Shown here: positions 41,390-50,556 of the stretch, piece by piece
How positions within the stretch are numbered: the stretch's first letter is position 1
Layout of the letters: the number at the start of each line of letters is the position of its first letter
NCBI GenBank assembly: GCA_002480495.1
Contig: DLCG01000008.1
Coordinates: 351,363 to 415,362, forward strand
Direction: 5' to 3'
Length of the DNA stretch: 64,000 nt
Source: Rhodobiaceae bacterium UBA7804
GTDB taxonomy: Bacteria; Pseudomonadota; Alphaproteobacteria; Parvibaculales; Parvibaculaceae
Made by a program: the position numbers and the translations under genes
Notes under the pieces: model-generated
Database searches by the model: none
Told to the model about the DNA's origin: nothing
Seen by the model: the letters and a program-made list of their open reading frames with translations, nothing else

Positions 41390-42790
41390 TTACCGCCCGG
41401 AAACCGGGAGGAAAAGGCTCACCCGGAGGCCGGGCCGGTTGTCCTCGAGTTCGATCGAACCGGCATGGAGTCGCGCGACAGCGGCGACGAGGCTCAAGCC
41501 AAGACCGGAGCCCGGCGTATTGCGGCTTGCTTCGAGGCGAACGAAGCGTTCCAGAACATGCTGGCGTTCGTCCGGGGGAATGCCCTGGCCATGATCCGCC
41601 ACGGACAGCACCACGCCACGGCCGGGCCGAACAGGATCCGTCCCTGCCGCAACCACGATAGTCCGGTCATTTCCGTTATCCAGCGGGAGACCATGCTTGA
41701 TCGCATTATCGAGCAGGTTTGCAACGGCCTGAGACAGGAGTTCCCTGTTGCCCCAGATTTTGAGCCCTTCGGGCACATCAATTGAGATCGAGAGATCTTT
41801 CTCCTCCGCCACGGGTTCGTAGAGCTCCGCCGCGTCATGCAGTGTCGCACTCAGATCGACCCAGGTCATCGAGTCGCGAAGCGAACCGGCTTCAGCGCGA
41901 GCAATCATCAGAAGTGCGTTGAATGTGCCGAGCAGGTTATCCGCTTCGGCAATCGTCTTTTCAAGTGCCTGCTTGTAGTCCTCCGGCGATGCTTCCTGCA
42001 TCAGCGTTATCTCAAGGCGATTGCGCAGCCTGTTCAGCGGACTGCGAAGATCATGCGCGATATTGTCTGTTACCTGACGCATGCCGATCATCAGCGCCTC
42101 GATCTGATCGAGCATCGCATTGAGATTAAGGCCGAGCTGATCGAGTTCGTCGCCCGTGCCCGCGATGGGAAGGCGCTGCGATAGATCTCCCTCCATGATG
42201 TCACGGCTCGAACGGTTGATGTCGTCGACACGGGCCAGCATGTTGCGGCTCATGAAGAGACCGCCGACAAGTCCGAGCGCAATCGTGAGGCCGATGGCCC
42301 AGATCAGCGCATTGGTGATGAGGTTCTCGATCTCGCGCCGTTCCTGCACGTCTCGGCCAACAAGAAGGTAGAAGCCTTCCTGCAGATAGAAGGCGCGAGC
42401 GCGGGCGGCCTTCACCTCGGTTCCGTCCAGCGTCTTGCGGTTGTAGTTGAAGTCGAACCAGCCGTCGGGACCGGGCTCCACCTGCGGACGCCCGTCGAGC
42501 GTGCCCGCGAGAACGCGGCCCGCAGGGTCGAGCACAAGGTAGAGGCTCTGGCCCGGATCGCGCGAGCGCTGGATGACGGTGTGCACAAGAAGGGGCAAGC
42601 CCCCCTGCCGGTACTGCTCGGCCAGGCCCGCAATTTCCGCCTCCACCGCCTCGTCCGTCTGACGGGCAAGAAACCCCGCCGTATTCCAGTAGACATAAGC
42701 CAGCAGCGTGATCGCCGAGGCGGCGAACAGGGCGAGATAAATGACCGCGAGCCGGAAGGTCGAGGTCTTGAGGAGTTTAATCAGCGGCAC
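41390..42790 (-). CDS. HAMP sensor histidine kinase of the degP-linked two-component system
   Basis: About 466 residues. A transmembrane helix (about 10-30), a periplasmic domain (about 35-160), a second helix, HAMP, HisKA with H246 (NIAHDLRSPLNRLRNRLE) and HATPase with SGLGLSLVAAVARLH near the end. GTG 42790 is preferred (GGATAC upstream); another GTG at 42808 is possible. It overlaps the response-regulator stop by 14 bp, so the pair is coupled. The location next to degP and the ccm genes suggests envelope-stress sensing; the ligand is unknown. Confidence 0.88.
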   Translation of the reverse strand: MPLIKLLKTSTFRLAVIYLALFAASAITLLAYVYWNTAGFLARQTDEAVEAEIAGLAEQYRQGGLPLLVHTVIQRSRDPGQSLYLVLDPAGRVLAGTLDGRPQVEPGPDGWFDFNYNRKTLDGTEVKAARARAFYLQEGFYLLVGRDVQERREIENLITNALIWAIGLTIALGLVGGLFMSRNMLARVDDINRSSRDIMEGDLSQRLPIAGTGDELDQLGLNLNAMLDQIEALMIGMRQVTDNIAHDLRSPLNRLRNRLEITLMQEASPEDYKQALEKTIAEADNLLGTFNALLMIARAEAGSLRDSMTWVDLSATLHDAAELYEPVAEEKDLSISIDVPEGLKIWGNRELLSQAVANLLDNAIKHGLPLDNGNDRTIVVAAGTDPVRPGRGVVLSVADHGQGIPPDERQHVLERFVRLEASRNTPGSGLGLSLVAAVARLHAGSIELEDNRPGLRVSLFLPVSGR

Positions 42791-43454
42791 GCAGCGAGTA
42801 TCCCGCACCTCGCACCGTGTGCAAGAGCGGCTGATCGAAATTCTTGTCGATCTTGGCCCGGAGGCGCGAAATATGGACGTCGATCACGTTCGTTTGCGGA
42901 TCGAAATGATATTCCCAGACATTCTCGAGCAGCATGGTCCGGGTGACCACCTGCCCCGCATGTTTCATCAGATATTCGAGAAGCCGGAATTCGCGCGGCT
43001 GAAGGTCGATTTCCTGGCCCTCGCGCGTAACTTTCCGGGCGAGGAGGTCGATTTCGAGTTCGCCGACCTGGAGCTTCGTGCGCACCTGGTCCGGATTGGC
43101 GCGGCGGACCAGCACCTCGATGCGGGCGAGAAGCTCCGCAAAGGCATAGGGCTTGGTCAGATAATCGTCACCGCCCGCCTTCAGTCCCTTGATGCGATCG
43201 TCCACCTCTCCAAGCGCGGACAGAAAGAGAACCGGGGTGCGAACGCCTTCTTCGCGCAGCGTTTCGACCACGCTCAATCCGTCGCGCTTCGGCAACATCC
43301 TGTCGACGATCATGATGTCGAAGGAACTTGAGAGAGCGAGGGTCAGCCCCTCCTCGCCATCCGCGGCGTGATCGACAATGTGGCCGCTCTCACGCAAGCC
43401 CTTCACCACGTAGGCAGCGGCCTCCAGGTCGTCTTCAATGACAAGAATGCGCAT
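42777..43454 (-). CDS. OmpR/PhoB-family response regulator
   Basis: A 225-residue cytoplasmic regulator. The receiver domain has the acidic pocket ED at 7-8, phospho-acceptor D51 (IVDRMLPKRDG) and K near 101 (LTKPYAF). The C-terminal winged helix has QPREFRLLEYLMKHAGQVVTRTMLLENVW and DVHISRLRAKID. ATG 43454 is the true start; upstream frame extension is arginine-rich non-gene sequence. Cotranscribed with the kinase. 157 bp separate it from degP upstream. Confidence 0.92.
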   Translation of the reverse strand: MRILVIEDDLEAAAYVVKGLRESGHIVDHAADGEEGLTLALSSSFDIMIVDRMLPKRDGLSVVETLREEGVRTPVLFLSALGEVDDRIKGLKAGGDDYLTKPYAFAELLARIEVLVRRANPDQVRTKLQVGELEIDLLARKVTREGQEIDLQPREFRLLEYLMKHAGQVVTRTMLLENVWEYHFDPQTNVIDVHISRLRAKIDKNFDQPLLHTVRGAGYSLRAAD

Positions 43455-43611
43455 CGGTGTGCCTGTCTCCAAATCTCGGTCCGAAGGCGGACGGGCGGAC
43501 CGCGCCGCCGACGCTGCGGGGGGAACACGTCGGACGGCGCGGCCCTGCGGCCCTTCGCTCGGTGGGGTCCGGGCCGCGTAAGCTCTGGCCGTTCCCCTTT
43601 TCGGCCTCGCG

Positions 43612-45090
43612 TTACGACTTCTGCAACGACAGCGCCACGAAACGCTGTTGTTCGTCGCTGCGGAGAAGCAAGAGCACGGAGTTCTTCTTTGCCTTGCTCG
43701 CTTCCTCGACTCCCGCCACGACATCTGCGGGATTCGTCACATCACGTCCCGATACCTTCACGATGATGTCTCCGGGACGGACTCCCTTTTCAGCGGCGTC
43801 GCTCGCGGGATCGACGCTCTTCACGACGACGCCGTCTGGCGATTCCGCGAGAGCGAGACCGAGGCTTTCAGTGGTTCCGGCCTCCGCATTGCCGCCGGGT
43901 TCCTCCGCCGCCGCCATCTGCGGGTTCTCCGGGAAGGTTCCGATCTCGACATCGATCGTCTTTTCGCGACCGTCGCGCCAGACGACGATTTCCGCGTCGG
44001 AATCGGGCTGCAAATCCGCAACCGTGCGGCTCACGGCGCGCACGTCCTCCATCTGCTTCCCGTTGACGTTGATGATGACGTCACCGGTCTTTATGCCCGC
44101 ATCTTCGGCAGGGCTGTCCTTGCCGACTTGCGCGACAAGCGCGCCGCGAGCCTTGCCGAGAGAGAGGGAGGAGGCCAGGTCGTCGTCCACCTGCTGAATC
44201 GTGACGCCGAGCCAACCGCGGGTGACCTTGCCGTCCTTCTTGAGCTGCTCGATAACATTCATCGCGATAGAGGAAGGGATGGCGAAGCCGATACCGACAC
44301 TGCCGCCCGTCGGCGAAAAGATGGCCGTGTTCACGCCGACCACATTGCCATGCACATCGAAAGTCGGGCCGCCGGAATTTCCCTTGTTGATGGACGCGTC
44401 GATCTGGATGAAATCGTCATAGGGGCCCGCGCCGATCTCACGGCCGCGCGCCGAGACGATACCCGTGGTGACGGTGCCGCCCAGACCGAAGGGATTGCCG
44501 ACTGCGAGAACCCAGTCGCCGACGCGTACATTCTCGGAGTCGCCGAATACGACATAGGGCAACGCCTTCTTGCTCTCGACCTTCACCAGCGCAAGATCCG
44601 TCTTGGGATCCTTGCCGATGAGCTTCGCAGGCATCTCCGTTCCGTCGTCGCGGATCACGGTGATGTCCTTGCCGTCGCCGACAACGTGGTTGTTGGTGAC
44701 GATGTAACCGTCGGCGGAAATCAAGAAGCCCGAACCGAGTGCGGTCGCATGACGCGGACGGGGTTTGCCGTCCGGGCCTTGAGGTTGAAGATCGCGAAAG
44801 AATTTCTCGAACGGGCTGCCGGGCGGGAAAGGCAGGTCCGGCATTGCTGGTCCCGTTGCAGTCACTTCCTCATCGACGCGAATGCTGACTACGGCGGGGT
44901 TCACCTTCTCCACCAGATCCGCAAAGCTCGGAAGGCGCTCAAGCGCTGTCGCTGCCGGTGCTGCGGACTGTGTATCGAGAGGCGCAGGTTCCGCGAGGAC
45001 ACCCGTGGCGGGCAGCCCAAACGCCATCAAGCCCGCGGTGGTAAGCGCCAGAGCCTTGAGGCGCAGGTTGGTGTTTCGACCGTTCCGCAT
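43612..45090 (-). CDS. degP: Periplasmic serine protease/chaperone DegP (HtrA family)
   Basis: A 492-residue exported protease of misfolded envelope proteins. A signal peptide (about 1-33, ATGVLA) precedes the trypsin-like domain with His (NNHVVGDG, about 133), Asp (KTDLALVKV, about 163) and Ser (GNSGGPT, about 241). Two PDZ domains follow (about 280-370 and 390-485). ATG 45090 has GGGAG six bases upstream. The position between the ccm genes and the two-component pair is the usual alphaproteobacterial arrangement. The two-component system may control it. Confidence 0.94.
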   Translation of the reverse strand: MRNGRNTNLRLKALALTTAGLMAFGLPATGVLAEPAPLDTQSAAPAATALERLPSFADLVEKVNPAVVSIRVDEEVTATGPAMPDLPFPPGSPFEKFFRDLQPQGPDGKPRPRHATALGSGFLISADGYIVTNNHVVGDGKDITVIRDDGTEMPAKLIGKDPKTDLALVKVESKKALPYVVFGDSENVRVGDWVLAVGNPFGLGGTVTTGIVSARGREIGAGPYDDFIQIDASINKGNSGGPTFDVHGNVVGVNTAIFSPTGGSVGIGFAIPSSIAMNVIEQLKKDGKVTRGWLGVTIQQVDDDLASSLSLGKARGALVAQVGKDSPAEDAGIKTGDVIINVNGKQMEDVRAVSRTVADLQPDSDAEIVVWRDGREKTIDVEIGTFPENPQMAAAEEPGGNAEAGTTESLGLALAESPDGVVVKSVDPASDAAEKGVRPGDIIVKVSGRDVTNPADVVAGVEEASKAKKNSVLLLLRSDEQQRFVALSLQKS

Positions 45091-45233
45091 GAATAACTCC
45101 CTGTCGTTAGCACCGCCACGCGCCCAGCCCGATGCGCAGTGACGGCATGCTTGAAGGACAGGATCATTTCCTGCTCCTTTCCAAATCATGTCCTAATTAT
45201 TACAGATTGGTAAGGCGGAAAGAAGGCGACCGC

Positions 45234-45716
45234 TCAGACCGCGGAATCGTCGGATTTCCCGGCGGAAGTCAGCCGAGCAAGATGCGCCCGTTCCTCGGAT
45301 GTCAGGCCGGGCTCGACCTCCTCGCCTCCTTTGCGCCGCAGAAAGGCGACGGCAACCACGACGCCGATGGCGAGAACCAGCAGGGGCCCGAGCCAGAGCG
45401 CCCATGTGGCCGGCTCGAAGCGCGGCGTCATCAGCACGAATTCGCCATAGCGGGCGACGACATAATCGAAGACTTCCTCGTCGGTGTCGCCGGCCGCTAT
45501 GCGCTCGCGAACGATACGGCGGAGGTCGCCCGCCAGTTCGGCATCTGAATCGTCGATGGACTGGTTCTGACAGACGAGGCAGCGAAGCTCCTTCGAGATT
45601 TCGCGCGCGCGCGCCTCCTGTTCGGGGTCCGGCAAACGCTCCGATGGCGAAACCAGTGCAGATGCGGGACCTGCAAGGAAGAGAAAGAGGAAGAGTGCCG
45701 CAAAACCCCGGCGCAT
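45234..45716 (-). CDS. ccmH: Cytochrome c maturation thiol protein CcmH (CycL)
   Basis: A 160-residue membrane-anchored periplasmic protein. A signal peptide (1-20) is followed by the redox pair RCLVCQNQS (C46, C49), which reduces apocytochrome c and presents it to CcmF, then a transmembrane helix (about 104-125). This is the CcmH/CycL N-terminal form; the TPR part is the separate CcmI. ATG 45716 is four bases from the ccmF stop. Last of the ccm genes here. Confidence 0.93.
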   Translation of the reverse strand: MRRGFAALFLFLFLAGPASALVSPSERLPDPEQEARAREISKELRCLVCQNQSIDDSDAELAGDLRRIVRERIAAGDTDEEVFDYVVARYGEFVLMTPRFEPATWALWLGPLLVLAIGVVVAVAFLRRKGGEEVEPGLTSEERAHLARLTSAGKSDDSAV

Positions 45717-45720
45717 GGCA

Positions 45721-47697
45721 CTACTCTGCCGGCGCCGCGCGCAGTCGCGCGCGTGTCGGGGCGCCGACGCGAAGCCGTCTGTCGGCAAGGGACATAAGAC
45801 CGCCCAAAGCCATGATGCCACCGCCGATCCATATCCAGGGCGCGAGACTGTTATGATAGGCGCGAACGACCCATTTGCCGTCCTCCGAGGGTTCGCCAAG
45901 GACAACATAGAGATCGGCGAAGCCGTTGGTGCGAATCGCAGGCTCGGTCTTTTCCTGACGCTCGGCCGGAAAGCGGCGTTTCTCCGGCATGAGAAATCCA
46001 AGCACCCGGCCTTCCTTTTCCACTCGGACGACGCCGGCGGTCGCCTGAAAGTTCGGACCGTCACGCATGCCGACGCGCTCGAGTGTCAGCGTGTATGCCG
46101 CGATTTCCGTGCTTTCGCCGGGCGCAAGCGTGGTGATGAGTTCACTTTGCCACGCCGTCACACCGACAATGCCGGCCACGGCAATGCCCAGCCCGCCATG
46201 TGCAAGGGCGGTGCCCCAGGCCGCGCGCGGCAGACGACGCGCACGGGAAAGCGCTTCACGGAACGGGGTCGTAAAGAGGCGGATGCGCCAGGCGATCTCC
46301 GATGCCGCTCCCGCAACGAGCCAAACGGCAAGCGCAATGCCGAAAGGCGCAAGCCAGGGACCGTCATAGGCGAAAGCGAAGGTCGCGAGAAGCGCAACGA
46401 AGGCAAGACCGGCGGCGGCGAGAAGCCGCTCGGCTGCCGCTGTCACATCCGCACGCTTCCAGCCCAGCAAGGGGCCGAGCGGCACAAGACAGAGAAGCGG
46501 CACGAAGATCGGCACGAAGGTGTAGTTGAAGAAAGGCGGCCCCACCGTGATCTTCGCTCCCGTGAGCCCGTCGAGTAGCAAAGGATAGAGCGTACCGATG
46601 AAAACGGACGCGACGGCCGCGGAAAGCAGGAGGTTATTCATCAGGAGCGCGCCCTCGCGGCTGATCGGCGCGAAGATGCCGCCCGCCTTCAGCATCGGCG
46701 CACGCCATGCGTAAAGCGAAAGCGAGCCGCCGACGAAAAGGACCAGGATTCCGAGAATGAACACGCCGCGATCGGGATCCACGGCGAAGGCATGAACCGA
46801 AGTCAGCACCCCCGAACGCACGAGAAATGTGCCTAGCAGCGACAGCGAGAAAGCAAGAATGGCCAGAAGGATGGTCCAGCTTTTGAGCGAGCCGCGCTTC
46901 TCGGCGACGATTGCCGAATGAAGCAGCGCCGTGCCTGCGATCCACGGCATCAGCGATGCATTCTCCACCGGGTCCCAAAACCAGAAGCCGCCCCATCCCA
47001 ATGTGTAATAGGCCCACCAGGAACCCATAACGATACCGATGGTGAGGGAGAGCCATGCGGCAAGGGTCCAGGGCCTTACCCAGCGCGCCCAGGCAGCATC
47101 CACCTTGCCTTCGATGAGCGCCGCGATTGCAAAGGAGAAGGTCATCGAGAAGCCGACATATCCGGCATAGAGCCAGGGCGGGTGGAAGGCAAGCGCCCGG
47201 TCCTGAAGGATCGGGTTGAGGCCGCGCCCCTCAAAGGGCGCGGGGTCGAGCCGAAGGAAGGGATTGGAGGTCAACAGAATGAAAAGAAGGAACGCAACGG
47301 CAATGGATGCCTGAACGGCAAGCACGCGCGCGCGCAACGTATCCGGCAGGTTGTCGCCAAAAAGGGCGACCGTCGCACCGAACAGCGCGAGGATCAGCAC
47401 CCAGAGAACCATCGACCCTTCATGATTTCCCCAGACGCCTGAAACCTTGAAGATCATCGGCTTCTCGGAATGCGAATTATCGAAGACGAGCTTCACCGAG
47501 AAGTCGGAGACGACGAAAAGCCAGACGAGAGCACCGAAAGCCAAGGCTACCAGAAGAAACTGCAAAAGCGCGGCAGGATTGGCCAGCCCCATGAGTTGAG
47601 GATCACGGCGATGCGCGCCAACCATCGGCACCACCATCTGCACGAGCGAGATGGCAAAGGAGAGTACCAGCGCGAAATGGCCAATCTCGGCAATCAT
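45721..47697 (-). CDS. ccmF: Heme lyase subunit CcmF (CycK)
   Basis: A 658-residue inner-membrane protein with about 15 helices that attaches heme to apocytochrome c in System I biogenesis. The tryptophan-rich WWD domain reads [19 protein letters not shown] around residues 225-245, flanked by periplasmic histidines. The start [20 protein letters not shown] is typical. The start overlaps the ccmE stop by 4 bp and the end is 4 bp from ccmH, a tightly packed operon. Confidence 0.95.
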   Translation of the reverse strand: MIAEIGHFALVLSFAISLVQMVVPMVGAHRRDPQLMGLANPAALLQFLLVALAFGALVWLFVVSDFSVKLVFDNSHSEKPMIFKVSGVWGNHEGSMVLWVLILALFGATVALFGDNLPDTLRARVLAVQASIAVAFLLFILLTSNPFLRLDPAPFEGRGLNPILQDRALAFHPPWLYAGYVGFSMTFSFAIAALIEGKVDAAWARWVRPWTLAAWLSLTIGIVMGSWWAYYTLGWGGFWFWDPVENASLMPWIAGTALLHSAIVAEKRGSLKSWTILLAILAFSLSLLGTFLVRSGVLTSVHAFAVDPDRGVFILGILVLFVGGSLSLYAWRAPMLKAGGIFAPISREGALLMNNLLLSAAVASVFIGTLYPLLLDGLTGAKITVGPPFFNYTFVPIFVPLLCLVPLGPLLGWKRADVTAAAERLLAAAGLAFVALLATFAFAYDGPWLAPFGIALAVWLVAGAASEIAWRIRLFTTPFREALSRARRLPRAAWGTALAHGGLGIAVAGIVGVTAWQSELITTLAPGESTEIAAYTLTLERVGMRDGPNFQATAGVVRVEKEGRVLGFLMPEKRRFPAERQEKTEPAIRTNGFADLYVVLGEPSEDGKWVVRAYHNSLAPWIWIGGGIMALGGLMSLADRRLRVGAPTRARLRAAPAE

Positions 47698-48176
47698 GGA
47701 TAGCTGCCCTGTCCGTAGGTTTCGGCGTGGGATTTGGTCGAGCCCTCCCCCTGCCAGTTTCCGGTCTTCTTCAGCGCTTCGGCAACCTCGGGCGGCATGT
47801 AGTTCTCGTCATGCTTGGCGAGCACCTTGTCGGCAACGAATACTCCGTCTGCCTGAATCTCCCCTTCCGCGACAACGCCCTGGCCTTCCCGGAAAAGATC
47901 GGGCAACACGCCGCGATAGGTCACGGGGATGGTCTCCACGAAATCGGTGACATTGAAGCGGATGGTCGCATCTCCACCCTTTTCCAGCGACCCCTGTTCC
48001 ACGAGGCCGCCCAGCCGGATTCGTTCGCCGGCATCGACGCCACGCTCGGCAACATCGCTTGGACTGTAGAAAAAGGTAACGCTGTCGCTCAGAGCGAAAA
48101 GCACAAGCCCCGCGGCAAGGCCCAGAATGCCAAGGCTGACGAAGATGAATGTGGCGCGGCGCTGTTTGCGCGTCAT
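47694..48176 (-). CDS. ccmE: Periplasmic heme chaperone CcmE (CycJ)
   Basis: A 160-residue membrane-anchored OB-fold protein that binds heme covalently through a histidine and passes it to CcmF. One helix (about 8-28), [12 protein letters not shown], and the heme-binding [10 protein letters not shown] with H at about 122 are all present. ATG 48176. It overlaps ccmF. In most relatives ccmI is directly upstream; here an unrelated gene intervenes. Confidence 0.95.
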   Translation of the reverse strand: MTRKQRRATFIFVSLGILGLAAGLVLFALSDSVTFFYSPSDVAERGVDAGERIRLGGLVEQGSLEKGGDATIRFNVTDFVETIPVTYRGVLPDLFREGQGVVAEGEIQADGVFVADKVLAKHDENYMPPEVAEALKKTGNWQGEGSTKSHAETYGQGSYP

Positions 48177-48290
48177 GTTTCGCTCCCGTCTTGGGCCACA
48201 TGGTGGCCGGCGGGCAGAGATATAGCCCGCCCGGTACAGGACGCGAAACCGCTAAATCGTCGCGGGGGGAAGTCGTGGGAGCAGAACCGC

Positions 48291-49223
48291 TCAAATGCCG
48301 AGCATCAGCCGGGTTGCGGGCCCGGCAATGCCATCGTCGACAATGCCGAAGTCGCGTTGAAAGGACTTCAGAGCCTTTTCGACATTCTCGCCGAAAACCC
48401 CATCGCAGTTGAGGGCATATCCCTCCTTCGCCAAGGCCTTCTGAAGCGCGAGGACATCGCTGCCCGACATGCGGGGCTGGGTAAGACGGAGAGTTCGGGT
48501 CGAGGCATCGTCCGCCGAGACCCGGACGGGAGCCGCAAGCTCAAGAACGTACTTATCGACACGAACGCCGCGCACCATCACGGGCAATGCAAGCGTCCAA
48601 TTGCCTGCTGCGACGAGCGCGTCAAACGCATCCATCCTGTAGACGCATTTACGCAGCAGGGAGTTGGAATGGCCTGCCAGCCAGGCTCGTCGCTCGGCGA
48701 TATAGGTTTGCGTCCATCTCCGCGCACCCGACTTCGAGGGGGCGCCGATGCGCGCCGAGGTGCGATCCCGCATCGCACTCCACGAACCATGCACCACGCT
48801 GTCATAGACGACGGCCGTGGAGAGCGGCTCGATCAATCCCAGTTTCTCCGCCGCGACCGATGCCGGCGTCCAGTAGACACGATCGAAGAAGGCATCCTGA
48901 GTATCCTGCATGACGGGGTCCGAGCCCGCTTCCTTAAGGAGACCGCGGAACGTCCAATCGGTATCGAGGCGCAGATCCATATCGGCCAGTCTCGACAGAT
49001 AGGCCTCTAGCGCGCGTGCATGGGATGCGCCGGGCGCAGCACAATAAGACTTGATGAGGAGGTGGAGATTCCCGCTGCCAAGCGTCGTCTGCGCCCGGCC
49101 GTAAGTCAGGTGTCCGCTATCTCCAGCGAGGAGCGTCACACTCGCGTAGTCGCCGCGCGCGCTGCCCGTCTCGAATATGTTCACGATCGCCTTGGCCGTT
49201 TCCTTCTGCGCCACGCTCAGCAT
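48291..49223 (-). CDS. GH46-like (chitosanase/lysozyme-fold) protein with C-terminal peptidoglycan-binding domain
   Basis: A 310-residue protein. The N-terminal about 225 residues resemble GH46 chitosanases: FETGS with a candidate acid E18, AGDSGHLTYG with candidate D35, and TQDAFFDRVYWTPA and STAVVYDSVVHGSW at the expected places. The C-terminal about 70 residues are a PG_binding_1 domain (MSGSDVLALQKALAKEGY.. FGENVEKALKSFQRDFGI). No signal peptide is visible, which is endolysin-like. It lies between ccmI (63 bp) and ccmE (115 bp). Assignment to GH46 is by motif memory, so the enzymatic target (chitosan or peptidoglycan) is open. Confidence 0.7.
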   Translation of the reverse strand: MLSVAQKETAKAIVNIFETGSARGDYASVTLLAGDSGHLTYGRAQTTLGSGNLHLLIKSYCAAPGASHARALEAYLSRLADMDLRLDTDWTFRGLLKEAGSDPVMQDTQDAFFDRVYWTPASVAAEKLGLIEPLSTAVVYDSVVHGSWSAMRDRTSARIGAPSKSGARRWTQTYIAERRAWLAGHSNSLLRKCVYRMDAFDALVAAGNWTLALPVMVRGVRVDKYVLELAAPVRVSADDASTRTLRLTQPRMSGSDVLALQKALAKEGYALNCDGVFGENVEKALKSFQRDFGIVDDGIAGPATRLMLGI

Positions 49224-49286
49224 GATCTCCGCCTGCCCCTTGTGTGAGTCGACTGCAATCCTACAGCGCAGGACAAAAAGCGGGGA

Positions 49287-50375
49287 TTAGTCGGCGAGCG
49301 TTTTTTCGGCTTCTTCGATGCGCGCGAGAGCGGCCTCATCACCGGCAAAGGCGGCACGGGCGGAAGCGATCGCCTTGCGTGCCTTTTCCTGCTCGTTCAG
49401 CACCTTGTAGGAGCGGACCAGGCGAAGCCATCCATCCAGGTCGTCCGGGGAATCCTCGAGACGAGCCGCAAGCCCTTCCACCATTCCACGGATCATGGCT
49501 TCCTCCGCCTGCGGAACGGCAGGGCTCCGTTCCGCGGCTGCAATTCGGGCGCGAACGGACGGCACCCAGGCAGCATCTTCGGGCGCGGAGGCGAGAAGCT
49601 TGTTCCAGCGCGAAAGCGCAGCGTCTCGGTCGCCTGCTTCGATTTCCGCCAGTCCCAGAAAATATTGCGCGCGCGGTTCGGCGGGATCGAGCTCCGCCGC
49701 TTTCTCGAAATCCTGTCGCGCAGCCGGTCCCACGGCGCCGTCATCCGCCAGCACTCGAGCTTCGCCGCGCGCGGCCAGCCGTCCGGCAGAGACGCCACCC
49801 GCCATCATGGCGCGCGTCCACGCATTGGCCGCTTCCTCATAGCGCCCAAGCTCGAGATAGACCGGCGCGAGAAGTTCCCAACCGCGCAGATCGTCGGGCT
49901 GCTTCTTCAAATGGCGTTCGATCCTGATCACCAGCCCTTCCAGCGGCAGTTCCTCCGGCGGCACAGCCATCCGTTCGGCGAAGGATTGACCTTCCATACC
50001 GGGCGAACCCTCGGCGAGATAAATTCCGAGCGCCAGAAAGGGGACCAAAATGACGAGCAGCAGAGCCGTCGCTTTCCGCCAGCGCGGGTCGGAGGACGCG
50101 ATATGCGCTTTGCTTCTCTCTTCGTCCGCGGCCAGCAGGCGGCGCGAAACCTCGATGCGTGCTGCCTCCGCTTCCGCCGGGGCGATGACGCCACGCTCAA
50201 GGTCACGATCGATTTCATCGAGCTGATCGCGATAGAGCGCAACCTCTCCCTCGCTTCGATCCGTCGCGGATAGGGCCGAACCAGCACGCAACGGACGCAG
50301 CAATATCCAGAGCGAAACCCCGGTCAGCACCGCGAATGCGATGAAGATCAACATGTCGTTTGCCGAAAGCAGCAC
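49287..50375 (-). CDS. ccmI: Cytochrome c maturation protein CcmI (CycH)
   Basis: A roughly 362-residue membrane protein that holds apocytochrome c for heme ligation. Two membrane helices bracket a cytoplasmic helical loop (LYRDQLDEIDRDLERGVIAPAEAEAARIEVSRRLL); TPR repeats fill the periplasmic C-terminus (GWELLAPVYLELGRYEEAANAW; AQYFLGLAEIEAGDRDAAL). GTG 50375 with AAGG upstream is chosen; ATG 50354 would clip the first helix. It heads the ccm genes and is divergent from the acylase gene. Confidence 0.92.
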   Translation of the reverse strand: MLLSANDMLIFIAFAVLTGVSLWILLRPLRAGSALSATDRSEGEVALYRDQLDEIDRDLERGVIAPAEAEAARIEVSRRLLAADEERSKAHIASSDPRWRKATALLLVILVPFLALGIYLAEGSPGMEGQSFAERMAVPPEELPLEGLVIRIERHLKKQPDDLRGWELLAPVYLELGRYEEAANAWTRAMMAGGVSAGRLAARGEARVLADDGAVGPAARQDFEKAAELDPAEPRAQYFLGLAEIEAGDRDAALSRWNKLLASAPEDAAWVPSVRARIAAAERSPAVPQAEEAMIRGMVEGLAARLEDSPDDLDGWLRLVRSYKVLNEQEKARKAIASARAAFAGDEAALARIEEAEKTLAD

Positions 50376-50556
50376 GGAACAACCTTCTTCTGCGCGGCAC
50401 AAGCACCGCCGAGCCTGTATAGAGGTTTCGGCGCGCCGCCGAAAGCGGCGGAGGGACGCAGCCCGGCACCCGGCGCCCCCGCATCACAGCCTCGTAATTT
50501 GACGGAATCGGCCTCTGGGCTAGGCTGCCCGACTTCATCGAGGTGGGAGGTAAGGC

